From: UBA9145 sp963665315 | GTDB lineage: Bacteria > Pseudomonadota > Gammaproteobacteria > Pseudomonadales > Pseudohongiellaceae | Direction: 5' to 3' | NCBI GenBank assembly: GCA_963665315.1 | Contig: OY762274.1 | Span: 3,224,001 to 3,288,000 of the forward strand | DNA: 64,000 nt | In this document: positions 1 through 9,048 of the stretch, piece by piece | Numbering within the stretch: position 1 is the stretch's first letter | How the letters are laid out: every line of letters begins with the position of its first letter | Position numbers and translations under genes: made by a program | The notes under the pieces: generated by a model | Told to the model about the DNA's origin: nothing | Databases searched by the model: none | The model's input: the letters and a program-made list of their open reading frames with translations, nothing else

Positions 1-472
1 GCTCCGCATCGTCGGCCGCCGCGGCAATACTCTCTTCGTAGGTTTCACCCGAACGCAGGACTTCAGCGCCCCTGGCGCGCAGGCGAAGGGCGAATGCTTC
101 AGGGACGGTTTCGGCAATGTGTATGCGGGCCGACGCGCCGAACAATCGTGCGCCCGCGGCCACGGCGAGCCCGTGATTGCCGGCGCTGGCGGTTACGAAG
201 CAAAGCCGGGAAGCGACGCGGCGCACATCGTCCGACGCCAGCGCCGCCGGCTCGATATCGCCGCCTGCTTCGCGCGCGATAATCCTGGCGATGGCGTATA
301 CGCCGCCGAGCGCCTTGAACGAACCGAGGCCCATGCGGCGGGATTCGTCTTTCAGCCGGATACGGCGGCCGTCGAACTCCGCAAGCGAAAGTGGAGTCAC
401 CTCGTACGCCGGGCAGGCCGAGACCCACTCGCGGGCGCCGACGGTATCGAAGATGTTGTCTGAAATTTCCAT
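1..472 (-). CDS. PLP-dependent ammonia-lyase (diaminopropionate ammonia-lyase / threonine dehydratase-like), 3' end outside window
   Basis: The 157 visible residues begin at an ATG and run off the left edge. The PLP-binding lysine lies in the motif GSFKALGG (K53), and SAGNHG at residues 96-101 is the phosphate and substrate loop of fold-type II enzymes. The segment around RMGLGSFKALGGVYAI is closest in style to diaminopropionate ammonia-lyase, which releases ammonia from an amino acid to give a 2-oxo acid; ordinary threonine/serine dehydratase is the main alternative. It begins 15 bases after the dioxygenase stop, so it is probably the last visible gene of the minus-strand operon starting at 4204. 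The family is clear, the substrate is not. Confidence 0.8.
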   Translation of the reverse strand, partial: MEISDNIFDTVGAREWVSACPAYEVTPLSLAEFDGRRIRLKDESRRMGLGSFKALGGVYAIARIIAREAGGDIEPAALASDDVRRVASRLCFVTASAGNHGLAVAAGARLFGASARIHIAETVPEAFALRLRARGAEVLRSGETYEESIAAAADDAE

Positions 473-487
473 CGCCGATCCGGACAA

Positions 488-1462
488 TCAGGCCGCCAGC
501 GAAGCGAGCACCAGCCGGCGGCCGGAATAGGGCCGCCGGCCATGCATTACCTGCATATTGTCGACCAGGGCCATATCGCCGGCCTGCCAGCGCAGGTCGA
601 CGGTGATCTCCTCGGCAGTTTCGGCCACGATCTGCATGTCTTTATCGGGAATCTCCGAATGATCGCCGAAACTGATTGAACGTTCGGCCTCGTTGCGGCT
701 GTCGCTCCAGCCGCGCCAGGCAGCGACAAGCTGATTGAAGAATACGCTCTTGCCGCCGGACAAGGTCCGCACCGCCGGCAGAGCCGGACTGCAGGCCCGC
801 AACACGCCGCCGTCGAACCAGGACCAGCCGTAACCCAGGGATTTCAGGCGCGCTTCGGCCTCGACCCTGTTTTCCGCGCCAAGCAGCGCGCGCCAGCCGC
901 GGCCCTGACCCGATTCCATATCTTCGTCCGCGGGCATGAAGTTGATATAGCGCACGCCAAGCCGCTCGCAGCGCGCCACGAACTCGGGCAAACGATCCCG
1001 CAGGCGTGCAAGCAGCCAATCCGAACGGCAAATCGGAGTGGCGCCGCCTGCCTCGGGCGCCGTTTCGCAATAGAAGAACAGCCGTGTCGGATAGACGGGC
1101 GTCTGGGCCAGTTCGTGGTGCAGGTAGATCTCAACATCCGGCGGCGCTTCGTTTGCGGTAAACACACGCTCGGTGCGATGCCGGCGAACCGCGTTCGACA
1201 ACGAACCCTCGTAGGGGAAGTTTTCCAACTGGAACGCGCCCAGGGCGGCGTCGAAATCCGCATCGCCGGCGATGGGGAAGCCGCGGAAAACTATCGCCCC
1301 ATGCCGCTCCAGTTGATCGAGCAGGAGTTGCCGGCTCGCCTTCAGCCAATCGACCGCGGCATACAACCGCGGAACGGTAACGCGCGGCACATAGATCAAG
1401 GGGAACCGGGTTTCCCCGGCCGGTCCGTCAGGCTTCGTGATTTCGGCAAACGAAAAATCCAT
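488..1462 (-). CDS. TauD/TfdA-family Fe(II)/2-oxoglutarate dioxygenase (SyrP-like)
   Basis: This 324-residue protein has the double-stranded beta-helix pattern of TauD/TfdA oxygenases. The iron site appears as H115-x-E117 in LHHELAQTPVYP plus the distal H307 in QVMHGRRPYSGRR, with R316 placed to bind 2-oxoglutarate. The block HHELAQTPVYPTRLFF followed by APEAGGATPI is typical of the SyrP-like branch, which hydroxylates amino acids or related carboxylates. The iron-binding acid is Glu rather than the more usual Asp. The ATG lies 5 bases after the aldo/keto reductase stop, so the two are co-transcribed. With a PLP lyase next to it, a role in modifying or degrading an amino acid is reasonable, but this is inference. 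Confidence 0.82.
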   Translation of the reverse strand: MDFSFAEITKPDGPAGETRFPLIYVPRVTVPRLYAAVDWLKASRQLLLDQLERHGAIVFRGFPIAGDADFDAALGAFQLENFPYEGSLSNAVRRHRTERVFTANEAPPDVEIYLHHELAQTPVYPTRLFFYCETAPEAGGATPICRSDWLLARLRDRLPEFVARCERLGVRYINFMPADEDMESGQGRGWRALLGAENRVEAEARLKSLGYGWSWFDGGVLRACSPALPAVRTLSGGKSVFFNQLVAAWRGWSDSRNEAERSISFGDHSEIPDKDMQIVAETAEEITVDLRWQAGDMALVDNMQVMHGRRPYSGRRLVLASLAA

Positions 1463-1467
1463 GGCTC

Positions 1468-2448
1468 TCAATCGTAAATCGGATAGAAGGTGTTGAATGC
1501 GGCTTCGCAGAAAACTCCCGGGTCGTTGAAGCGGCGATTGCGGTTCAGAGCGCTTATTCCGGCCATTTCCGCCTCGTTCAGACTGAAATCGAACAGCGCC
1601 AGGTTCTCCCGCAGCCGTTCCTTGCGCGAAGTCTTGGGTATGACGGCCGTTCCCCGCTGCAAGGCCCAGCGCAATACGACCTGGGCCGGGTTGCAATGCA
1701 GTCTGGCGGCCGCTTCGGTCACAACCGGCTCGGTCAATACCGAATCCGCATCGGCGGCCATATCGAGTTCGACGTAGGACGCGGCGCCGAGCGGGGAAAA
1801 CGCCGTCGCCGCCAGCCCGTACTGCCGCGCCAGACGCAGCAGGGATTCCTGGGTCAGATACGGATGGGATTCGATCTGCAGGACCGCGGGCCGGATACGG
1901 GCATAGGCGAACAGGTCGTGCAACAGGCCACTGGTGTAATTGCATACGCCGATCCTCCCGACCAGACCTTGCTCGACCAGTTCTTCCATCGCGGCCCAGG
2001 TGTCCGAGAGGGGCACGGGTGCGGTTTCCATTACCGGACTCGGTGCGGCAGGGTCGAAAAACCATTCCGGCGGGTATCGATCGGTGAAATCGACAAAGCG
2101 CAGGGAAATCGGGAAATGCACCAGATACAGGTCGAGATAGTCAAGGTCCAGATCTCTGAGGGATCTCTCGCAGGCAGGGCGCACGTGATCGGGATGATGG
2201 TAGGTATTCCAGAGCTTGGACGTGACCCACAAGTCTTCGCGCCGGCAATGACCCGCCGCCAGCGCCCGGCGAATGCCGTCGCCGGCCTCGGCTTCGTTAC
2301 CGTAGTCGGCGGCGCTGTCGAGATGCCTGTAGCCGGCCTCGACCGCATCGAGCACGAGCCCGGCGGTCTTGTTCCCGGCAATCTTCCACAAACCCAGCCC
2401 GACCGCGGGCATCATGGCGCCATCGGCAAGCTTGATTGTCGTTTCCAT
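1468..2448 (-). CDS. Aldo/keto reductase (xylose reductase-like)
   Basis: This 326-residue protein is a full-length (beta/alpha)8 aldo/keto reductase. The catalytic tetrad is visible as D44 and Y49 (HLDSAADYG), K78 (VTSKLWN) and H111 (YLVHFP). The late segment IPKTSRKERLREN supplies the usual NADP(H) 2'-phosphate contacts. Length and motifs fit the branch of aldose/xylose reductases, which reduce sugar aldehydes or other carbonyls with NADPH in the cytosol. It lies 31 bases after the symporter gene and 5 bases before the dioxygenase on the same strand. Pairing with an SGLT-type importer suggests a sugar or polyol substrate; that link is inferred. Confidence 0.88.
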   Translation of the reverse strand: METTIKLADGAMMPAVGLGLWKIAGNKTAGLVLDAVEAGYRHLDSAADYGNEAEAGDGIRRALAAGHCRREDLWVTSKLWNTYHHPDHVRPACERSLRDLDLDYLDLYLVHFPISLRFVDFTDRYPPEWFFDPAAPSPVMETAPVPLSDTWAAMEELVEQGLVGRIGVCNYTSGLLHDLFAYARIRPAVLQIESHPYLTQESLLRLARQYGLAATAFSPLGAASYVELDMAADADSVLTEPVVTEAAARLHCNPAQVVLRWALQRGTAVIPKTSRKERLRENLALFDFSLNEAEMAGISALNRNRRFNDPGVFCEAAFNTFYPIYD

Positions 2449-2479
2449 CTTCTTCCTCTCGGTTTTGCCAATCAGGCTC

Positions 2480-4204
2480 TCAGTTTTCTTGCCCGGAGGG
2501 CAATAAGGCCGCGGCGGAAACCCCCGGGCGCCACAGCCAGACGATCAGATTGCCGAGCGCCAGCAATCCGAGCAATGGCCAGAACGCGGCGCTGAGTCCG
2601 TCCACCAGTCCAACGGGCGAAAATAGCAGGTAAAGCGCGACGACGCAGGACAGCAAGGTCACCGCACAGGGAATCGCGAAGCGCCAGGGCGTCAGGTCGA
2701 CGAGTTCGCGGCGATGGAAAGTCCATTCTTCCTGTCGGGGACGAATCCAGCCGACCGCCAGCATGATCAGAACCTCGACCGCGAACAGGATCGCGTACAA
2801 GTGCAGGAAATGCAGACCGGTGCGCTCGCCGAAGACGAACTGGAACAACCCGTAGGCGATGATATGGAAAATGATGACGATCTTCGGCCCGAGCGCCGGC
2901 GTGCGGCGGGTGAACAATCCCACCATGACGATGGCGATCACCGGGATATTGTAAAAGCCTGTGAAAATGCGAACGATCTGCCACAGCCCTTCCGGAGCGA
3001 ACTGCAGCATCGGCGCGATCATGAAGGAAACCAGCGCGATGCAAATGCCGGCGCGCTTGGCGATGCGCAACATCTCATCGTCGTCTAGTTCGCGTTTCTG
3101 CAAGGGTCCCCAGACGTCCAGGCAGAACAGCGTAGCGGCGCTGTTGAGCAAGGAATTGAAGGAACTGAACACCGCGCCGAGCAGCACCGCCAGAAAGAAA
3201 CCGGCGGCGTAGACAGGCAGCACATCGCGGATCAGGCGCGGGTAGGCCAGGTCGATGGTATCGAGTCCTTCGCCGTACAGGTGGAAGGCGATTACGCCCG
3301 GAATCATCATCATGATGGGCACGAGCACCTTGAAGAATCCGGAAAACAGCACTCCTTTCTGCCCCTCGGCAAGATTGCGCGCTCCCAGGGTTCGCTGGAT
3401 GACGTACTGATTGGTGCACCAGTAAAACAGGTTGGCGAAAATCATCCCGGTGAAAATCGTGGCGAACGGCGTCGGATCGTCCGGAGAGCCGACGGCGTTC
3501 AATTTGTGCGATTCGGTAGTGACGAGAATCGTCAGTCCATCGCTGATGCTGCCCTCACCCAGTTTCGCCAGGGCCAGCAAGGGAATCGCGAGTCCAACGA
3601 TCAGCAGGCCGACGCCGTTGATCGTATCCGAAACCGCGACCGCCCTGAGTCCGCCGAAAACGGCGTAGCCCGAACCGATCACACCGATCAGCACGATGGT
3701 GAAGACCAGCGCGGGAAACTGGCCGACACCGAGCAATTGAGGCACATCGAACAATTGCAGCACCGCGATCGATCCGGAATAGAGCACGCCGGGAATCGTG
3801 ATCAGTCCGTAGCCGACCATGAACAGGATGACCGTCATCCGGCGCACACTGTCGTCGAAGCGGTCTGCGAGAAACTGCGGCAAGGTGGAAAACGCGCCGG
3901 ACAAGTACCGCGGCAAAAACAGGAACGCCATGCACACGGTCGCAAGGGCGGCGGTTACTTCCCAGGCCATGCTGCTCAAGTTGAAGCCGTAGGCGGAACC
4001 GTTCAGGCCGATCAGTTGTTCCGCCGAAAGATTGGTGAGCAGGAGCGAACCGGCGATGAATGTGGCGCCGAGGCCGCGGCCGGCGAGGAAGTAGCCGTCC
4101 CGGGTGCGAGTCTGGCCCCGGGTCTGCCGATACGAAATCCACGCCACCAGCGCCATAAACAGCACACAGCTTGCCGCCGTGGCGAGCAGGTTGTCGGAAT
4201 TCAA
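2480..4204 (-). CDS. Sodium:solute symporter (SSS family, SGLT-like)
   Basis: The 574-residue product is a polytopic inner-membrane protein with about 14 hydrophobic segments. The block SLLLTNLSAEQLIGLNGSAY is the signature of the SGLT-like branch, which imports sugars or other small organic solutes with sodium. I chose a TTG start at 4204 because GGGAGG stands eight bases upstream and the second residue onward (NSDNLLATAASCVLF) leads straight into the first membrane segment. An in-frame ATG at 4297 would add a non-hydrophobic leader and reach into the neighbouring IS end. It is the first gene of the leftmost operon. The transported compound cannot be read from sequence. Confidence 0.88.
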   Translation of the reverse strand: MNSDNLLATAASCVLFMALVAWISYRQTRGQTRTRDGYFLAGRGLGATFIAGSLLLTNLSAEQLIGLNGSAYGFNLSSMAWEVTAALATVCMAFLFLPRYLSGAFSTLPQFLADRFDDSVRRMTVILFMVGYGLITIPGVLYSGSIAVLQLFDVPQLLGVGQFPALVFTIVLIGVIGSGYAVFGGLRAVAVSDTINGVGLLIVGLAIPLLALAKLGEGSISDGLTILVTTESHKLNAVGSPDDPTPFATIFTGMIFANLFYWCTNQYVIQRTLGARNLAEGQKGVLFSGFFKVLVPIMMMIPGVIAFHLYGEGLDTIDLAYPRLIRDVLPVYAAGFFLAVLLGAVFSSFNSLLNSAATLFCLDVWGPLQKRELDDDEMLRIAKRAGICIALVSFMIAPMLQFAPEGLWQIVRIFTGFYNIPVIAIVMVGLFTRRTPALGPKIVIIFHIIAYGLFQFVFGERTGLHFLHLYAILFAVEVLIMLAVGWIRPRQEEWTFHRRELVDLTPWRFAIPCAVTLLSCVVALYLLFSPVGLVDGLSAAFWPLLGLLALGNLIVWLWRPGVSAAALLPSGQEN

Positions 4205-4270
4205 GCGGCATGCCTCCCGCGGGCGCCCGGAACCGGCCCCGATGATAGGGCAAAAACCGCATCGTCCGAA

Positions 4271-4287
4271 AGCGACCGCTCCACGTG
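4271..4287. repeat. Left outer direct repeat of composite IS element
   Basis: The 17 bases AAGCGACCGCTCCACGT stand just outside the left end of IS copy 1 and recur at 9048-9064 just outside the right end of IS copy 2. Neither copy has this sequence at its inner end. This is the pattern left by one insertion of the whole 4.8-kb unit with target duplication. Confidence 0.75.
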
Positions 4288-4288
4288 T

Positions 4289-5331
4289 TGTAAACAAATA
4301 AATGTGTCCGGTTTTAAAACAAGTAAACTGTCCGGTTCCTGAGCACCGGTTTTTGCTTCTCCGACGGCAACTGCAGCTTCAGCCCATCGAACCGGACGCA
4401 GTTGTCCCGGCCGGCCACCCGCTCGTGCAGTTCGCACAGGATCGCGTCCAGGTCTGTGCCCGGCCCCAGCGGCACGAACGCTTCTCCGGCCTCCTTCGGC
4501 GGCCGGGCAAACTCCGCGTTGAATGCCGGCAGGTACGTCTCGCGCAGATACCGGTTCGCCGCATTCATCTCCGTGATCTCCAGCAGCGCCAACTCCTTCA
4601 CCAGCCGGTCCTGGTGCGTCTTGAACGCCCGCTCCGACCGGCCCCGCGCCTCCGGCGAATACGCCGGGATCATGTCAATGCCCAACTCCTGCATCATCGC
4701 CCGTCTGAACTGCGTCAGCCGGTCCTTGTCCACCTTGCCGCCCGCCTCCGGCGTCAGCCAGTAGTGCGAGGCCCGGTCGGTGTACAGCGAACAGCAAAGG
4801 CCCCTGGCCTCGATCGCCTCGCGCATGCCGCGGAAACTGCTCCAGACGCCTTCCTCCTCGCAGAAGAACATCGAGTAATGCTCATTGGTGGCGTCGTCCA
4901 TCGTCACGATCAGGTCCCACGACACGCCCGGAACCCATTCGTGCGTGCTGCCGTCCAGGTGCAGCATCATGTCGGCGCAGGGCGACGGCTCTCGGCGCTT
5001 GCGGTGCTTGCCGCGCCCGGCGCCGCGCGGTGCGAGGCGCGCGATAAACGGCGGTCCCGCAAGGCTTCGACGCCATCGCTCTCGTCCGCGCGGTATCGCT
5101 CCACCCAGCGCCGAAACGGCCGTTCGCAAACCCCCAGCAACTCCGCCGCCTGCGCCTGCGTCAAACGACGTTCCGTCCACATCGAATACGTATCCTCGAA
5201 CAACATCAGCCTCCGATCCTCTTTCCGTTTCGCCAAGCCCATGCAGCCTCCCAATCCCATTCCAGATTGGAAACTGTACGACCGGACACTTCATGTGTTT
5301 TAAAACCGGACACTTTATTTGTTCTCTACAA
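4289..5331 (-). mobile_element. IS copy 1 (ISNCY-like), decayed
   Basis: The ends are imperfect inverted repeats. The left end reads TTGTAAACAAATAAATG then TGTCCGGTT; the right end, read inward, is TTGTAGAGAACAAATAAAG then TGTCCGG. Each end also has a second GTCCGGT copy about 25 bases further in. The single gene inside is a broken integrase-core transposase on the minus strand. Copy 2 at 7810-9048 is near-identical where the two overlap. Copy 1 is shorter, having lost about 200 bp coding for the transposase C-terminus as well as a stretch in the middle. It cannot move by itself. Confidence 0.85.
4314..5260 (-). pseudogene. ISNCY-family transposase, frameshifted and deleted (copy 1)
   Basis: The N-terminus (MGLGGCMGLAKRKEDRRLML, then a helix-turn-helix with TQAQAAELLGVCERPFRRW) starts at 5260 in one frame. 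It is joined by an internal deletion to the catalytic core in another frame: KHRKRREPSPC, then HLDGSTHEWVPG, VTMDDATNEHYSMFF, YTDRASHYW and PEARGRSERAFKTHQDRL. These are the DDE integrase blocks. About 40 residues between the two domains are missing. The C-terminal beta domain seen in copy 2 is also gone, replaced by a short run-on tail. No functional product is expected. Confidence 0.85.
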
Positions 5332-5412
5332 TAGGAAACCAGCGTATTGTGCACTGCGACAGGCTTCACTACACTTGGAACCCAAACGTTGGGCAAAACA
5401 GGTGGCAAATAG

Positions 5413-5750
5413 CAGGATGTCGTGGATTGGTTGCGGCGAAACGAACGCCTGGTCACCATTGACGCCGTGATTCTGGGGGAGATTCGCTACGGCATTCTCC
5501 TGCTCGCGGAAGGTCGGCGGCGTACGCGGCTGGAAGGGTGGTGCAACGGGTGGAGTGTCTACCGTGGGATTCGGCGACGGGGCTGCGTTGGGCGGAGTTG
5601 CTGGCTCGCGTTCGCGGTCTCGGACGCGCGATGACTGTCAAGGACAGCTTCATTGCCGCGACGGCCGTGAGGCACGGGCTCACCCTGGCGACCCGGAACG
5701 AGCGGGACTTCGCTCCAAGCGGCGTAGACACCGTCAATCCATTCCCGTGA
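5413..5750 (+). pseudogene. PIN-domain toxin (VapC-like) fragment, N-terminus lost and frameshifted
   Basis: Two overlapping frames together spell the latter two thirds of a VapC-type PIN ribonuclease. The first, about 5413-5541, reads VVDWLRRNERLVTIDAVILG followed by EIRYGILLLAEGRRRTRLEG. The second, about 5538-5750, reads VVQRVECLPWDSATGLRWAE and continues through MTVKDSFIAATA and TLATRNERDF. The later acidic residues of the PIN site are present. The N-terminal Asp-Thr-Asn strand and any start codon are absent, and a TAG stands just before the first segment. The right end of IS copy 1 lies 80 bases upstream, so the IS or a linked deletion probably removed the front half. No vapB partner is seen. 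Confidence 0.7.
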
Positions 5751-5758
5751 GGCGACCG

Positions 5759-6850
5759 ATGGAAAGCGGCACATCGTGGAAGGGGCGCTCCATCGAGACC
5801 CGCGTAGCGCGGTTGCGGGTCGAGACCCGGCTCACGGCGGTGGCGGTCGCCGTCATGACCGACGGACAGCTTGCCGGGGTGGCCGCCAGCGGTGAGCGCC
5901 GGCGCGGTTCCGGCGTGCCGGTGACCGTGGACGACCGCTGGCACGTGGGTTCGATCACGAAGTCGATGACGGCCACGCTGCTGGCCGTGCTGGAAGACGA
6001 CGGGCTGCTATCGCGCGATGACCCGCTGCCGGTGTTGCTGCCGGACCTCCGGATGGCGGGCGGCTGGGACGGCTGTACGCTGCATCACCTCCTGACCCAC
6101 ACGGCGGGCGCCCGTGCCAACTTCCCGTTCTTCAAGGTGCAGGGAGTGTGGCCCGACACCGCCGGAGAACTGGTGGCGGCGCGCCGCCGCTTCATCGCGG
6201 ACGTCCTCGCAAGGGAACCGAGGTCGCCATGCGGGGAGCGTTTCGCGTACTCCAACGTCGGCTACACCATCGCCGGCCACATTGCCGAGACGGTGGCCGG
6301 AAAGCCTTACGAGACCCTGCTGCAGGAGCGCGTGTTCGGGCCGTTGGCGCTTGCGAGCGCCGGTTTCGGCCCGCCGCGGGGCGATGCGCCCGACCGGGAG
6401 CCGGTCGGGCATGCCGTCGTGTTCCGCAGGTTTCGAAGGCCGGCGGATCCGTTCAAGGGGCGCGCGGACAACTCGCCGGTCATAGGTCCGGCGGGCACGG
6501 CGCACATGACGATCGGCGATCTCGCGCGCTTCGGTGCGGCCCACCTGGCGGGAGAATCCGCAGCGGCGCCACCCCTGCTGGCGCGCGCTGCCTGGGCGCG
6601 GCTGCACACACCGAATCTTGATGACTATGCGAGCGGGTGGGTTCGTGTCGAGCGCGACTGGGCGGACTGGGCGGGTGGCCCGGTGCTCTGGCACAACGGC
6701 AGCAACGCGCGGTGGTACGCGCTGCTTATGCTCGTGCCCGCCAGGAACACCGTGCTGGCGTTCGCGACGAACGACGGGGCGATACGGGCGGCCGATACGG
6801 CGTTCTTCAGATTGGCTCGGGAACTGGGCACGTCGGCGCGGGCATCCTGA
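5759..6850 (+). CDS. Serine hydrolase of the class C beta-lactamase / PBP4* family
   Basis: This 363-residue protein shows the three S12-type motifs: S65-I-T-K68 with the nucleophile, Y165-S-N167, and H312-N-G314 in place of the KTG box. HHLLTHTAG is also typical. No signal peptide is visible, so it is predicted to be cytosolic. Such enzymes hydrolyse peptides, esters or lactams; no specific substrate can be given. The ATG at 5759 is the first one after the vapC fragment and gives a start just before the conserved region; the open frame upstream is a shadow of the vapC remnant. It is cargo between two IS copies in the same orientation. Confidence 0.82.
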   Translation: MESGTSWKGRSIETRVARLRVETRLTAVAVAVMTDGQLAGVAASGERRRGSGVPVTVDDRWHVGSITKSMTATLLAVLEDDGLLSRDDPLPVLLPDLRMAGGWDGCTLHHLLTHTAGARANFPFFKVQGVWPDTAGELVAARRRFIADVLAREPRSPCGERFAYSNVGYTIAGHIAETVAGKPYETLLQERVFGPLALASAGFGPPRGDAPDREPVGHAVVFRRFRRPADPFKGRADNSPVIGPAGTAHMTIGDLARFGAAHLAGESAAAPPLLARAAWARLHTPNLDDYASGWVRVERDWADWAGGPVLWHNGSNARWYALLMLVPARNTVLAFATNDGAIRAADTAFFRLARELGTSARAS

Positions 6851-7047
6851 TCGGGACAAGCGAGGGCGGCGGTGCGATTTGAGCGTCCATGCGCATTCAC
6901 TAAAAAATGAAGAAGTTTAGTGAATGGCGCCCGGTATTGCCGGATCAGAACGAACGCCGGGACAAGTCGGCGCGGCGTTGACGCGGGTTTCCCGACACAA
7001 CCATAATCGCATCCCACGAAGGTTTATATGCAGGGGGAACACGAACC
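6851..7047. other. Intergenic spacer in IS cargo
   Basis: This 197-base stretch separates the serine hydrolase from the DUF899 gene. It includes a short A/T-rich part (6895-6922) that could hold a promoter. The sequence GGGGGAACACGAACC before the ATG at 7048 is a possible but distant ribosome site. No convincing gene is seen. Confidence 0.4.
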
Positions 7048-7650
7048 ATGTCAAGCGAACGCATCGAAGAAATTCAGAAGCAGATATTCGATCTCATCGG
7101 GGAACTCGAAACCCTGCAACGGAGCAATTCGGGCGACGAAGTTCCCAATTACAGTTTCGCCACCGAGCATGGCGAAGTCAGCTTGCTCGATCTGTTCGGC
7201 GGGCGGGACAAGTTGCTGCTGATCCACAACATGGGTCAGGGCTGTCGCTATTGCACGATGTGGGCGGACGGGCTGAACGGCATCCTCTCGCACCTCGAAT
7301 CGGCCATGGCGGTCGCGCTGGTATCGAAGGACGCGCCGGAATTGCAGCGGCGCATGGCGAACAGCCGCGGCTGGCGCTTCCGGCTTGCTTCTCACGGCGG
7401 CGGGGACTACATCAAGGAGCAAACCGTGAACGAGGGCAGCGACAACTATCCGGGTGTGGCCACTTACAAGCGCGACGGCGAGAAGATCATCCGTCTGAAC
7501 TCCAGCATATTCGGCCCCGGCGATCTTTATTGTTCGACCTGGAACCTGCTCGCCATGGCGGGCATCAGCTTCGACGACTGGACGCCCCAGTACGCGTACT
7601 GGACCCGCCCGGAAAAAATGGACGACGGCGGAAAGGACGTGCTGGGGTGA
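7048..7650 (+). CDS. DUF899 family thioredoxin-fold protein
   Basis: The 200-residue protein matches the DUF899 (AhpC/TSA-like) family. An N-terminal helix is followed by a beta-alpha-beta thioredoxin-type core with DKLLLIHNMG and the family hallmark C66-R-Y-C69-TMWADG. The later block YCSTWNLLAMAG is also typical of the family. Family members are cytosolic and their biochemical role is unknown, though the paired cysteines suggest redox chemistry. It is the second intact cargo gene between the IS copies and is followed by a short hairpin with A and T tracts. Confidence 0.8.
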   Translation: MSSERIEEIQKQIFDLIGELETLQRSNSGDEVPNYSFATEHGEVSLLDLFGGRDKLLLIHNMGQGCRYCTMWADGLNGILSHLESAMAVALVSKDAPELQRRMANSRGWRFRLASHGGGDYIKEQTVNEGSDNYPGVATYKRDGEKIIRLNSSIFGPGDLYCSTWNLLAMAGISFDDWTPQYAYWTRPEKMDDGGKDVLG

Positions 7651-7670
7651 GGCCCGGTCGGCGTAGCCGA

Positions 7671-7689
7671 AAAAAAGCAACGCTTTTTT
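7671..7689 (+). terminator. Hairpin with A/T-tract stem after DUF899 gene
   Basis: AAAAAAGC-AAC-GCTTTTTT forms an 8-bp perfect stem with a 3-base loop, 21 bases after the stop codon. The stem itself supplies the A and U runs, as in bidirectional intrinsic terminators. The GC part is short, so efficiency is uncertain. Confidence 0.5.
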
Positions 7690-7809
7690 AGGGCCGAACG
7701 ACTGGCCAGGGATGGCCAGGCTGGGGGTACTCGAAGCCACCAGCGTTGCGCCAGGGATGGCATGCACAAAAGAGGTGGATACAGGTTGCGCACCGGATGT
7801 CGAATTCTG

Positions 7810-9048
7810 TTGTAAACAAATAAATGTGTCCGGTTCCCGAGTACAGGTTTTTGCTTCTCCGCCGACACTGCGCGGAAGGAGCGTAGCGACTGTAGCGCAG
7901 TGCCGGCGCCGCCGCGTTCAGGCCGCATCGGCCAAAGACTCCGCGATGGGTTGTCCGTCCGCGGCGTAGCGTCCCAGCAATCGGGGACCATGCCACACCG
8001 ACAACTCGCCGCTCATGTGCCGACGCACCTTCACCCGCGCCTTGAAGTAATGCGGCCGATGCCGATCCGACGGCAACTGCAGCGCCAGCCCATCGAACCG
8101 GACGCAGTTGTCCCGGCCGGCCACCCGCTCATGCAGCTCGCACAGGATCGCGTCCAGGTCCGAGTCCGGCCCCAACGGCACGAACGCTTCTCCGGCCTCC
8201 TTCGGCGGCCGGGCAAACTCCGCGTTGAATGCCGGCAGATAATCATCGCGCAGATACCGGTTCGCCGCATCCATCTCCGTGATCCCGAGCAGCGCCAACT
8301 CCTTCACCAGCCGGTCCTGGTGCGTCTTGAACGCCCGCTCCGACCGGCCCCGCGCCTCCGGCGAATACGCCGGGATCATGTCAATGCCCAACTCCTGCAT
8401 CATCGCCCGGCCGAACTGCGTCAGCCGGTCCTTGTCCACCTTGCCGCCCGCCTCCGGCGTCAGCCAGTAGTGCGAGGCCCGGTCGGTGTACAGCGAACAG
8501 CAAAGGCCCCTGGCCTCGATCGCCTCGCGCATGCCGCGGAAACTGCTCCAGACGCCTTCCTCCTCGCAGAAGAACATCGAGTAGTGCTCGTTGGTCGCGT
8601 CGTCCATCGTCACGATCAGGTCCCACGTCACGCCCGGAACCCATTCGTGCGTGCTGCCGTCCTGGTGCAGCATCATGCCGGCGCAGGGCGACGGCTCTCG
8701 GCGCTTGCGGTGCTTGCCGCGTACGGTACCGATCCACCATCCGCATCACCTCGTCCACCGGCGCCGCGCGGTGCGAGGCGCGCGATAAACGGCGGTCCCG
8801 CAAGGCTTCGACGCCATCGCTCTCGTCCGCGCGGTATCGCTCCACCCAGCGCCGAAACGGCCGTTCGCAAACCCCCAGCAACTCCGCCGCCTGCGCCTGC
8901 GTCAAACGACGTTCCGTCCACATCGAATACGTATCCTCGAACAACATCAGCCTCCGATCCTCTTTCCGTTTCGCCAAGCCCATGCAGCCTCCCAATCCCA
9001 TTCCAGATTGGAAACTGTACGACCGGACACTTTATTTGTTCTCTACAA
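7810..9048 (-). mobile_element. IS copy 2 (ISNCY-like), decayed
   Basis: The ends match copy 1: TTGTAAACAAATAAATG on the left and, read inward, TTGTAGAGAACAAATAAAG on the right, each followed by TGTCCGG. This copy keeps the transposase C-terminal region that copy 1 lost and about 35 more bases at the internal deletion. Both copies point the same way and together bracket 2.5 kb of cargo. The right end is followed directly by the 17-bp direct repeat. Confidence 0.85.
7918..9001 (-). pseudogene. ISNCY-family transposase, frameshifted by internal deletion (copy 2)
   Basis: The N-terminal frame starts at 9001 and runs through the helix-turn-helix to VDEVMRMVDRYR. It is then joined out of frame to KHRKRREPSPC and the catalytic core (MMLHQDGSTHEWVPG to the C-terminal GRYAADGQPIAESLADAA at 7918). 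The missing piece is about 40 residues that link the two domains in intact relatives. DDE core blocks such as IVTMDDATNEHYSMFF and LYTDRASHYW are intact in the second frame, so a separate core fragment could be made, but not a working transposase. Confidence 0.85.

Noticed and set aside
4205..4297. ATG at 4297 as the start of the symporter
   Set aside because: It would add a non-membrane leader across the target-repeat sequence at the IS edge; the TTG at 4204 has a better ribosome site and directly precedes the first helix.
5555..5758. An upstream start at 5555 for the cargo serine hydrolase
   Set aside because: The extra residues are an out-of-frame reading of the vapC fragment and do not belong to the hydrolase family.
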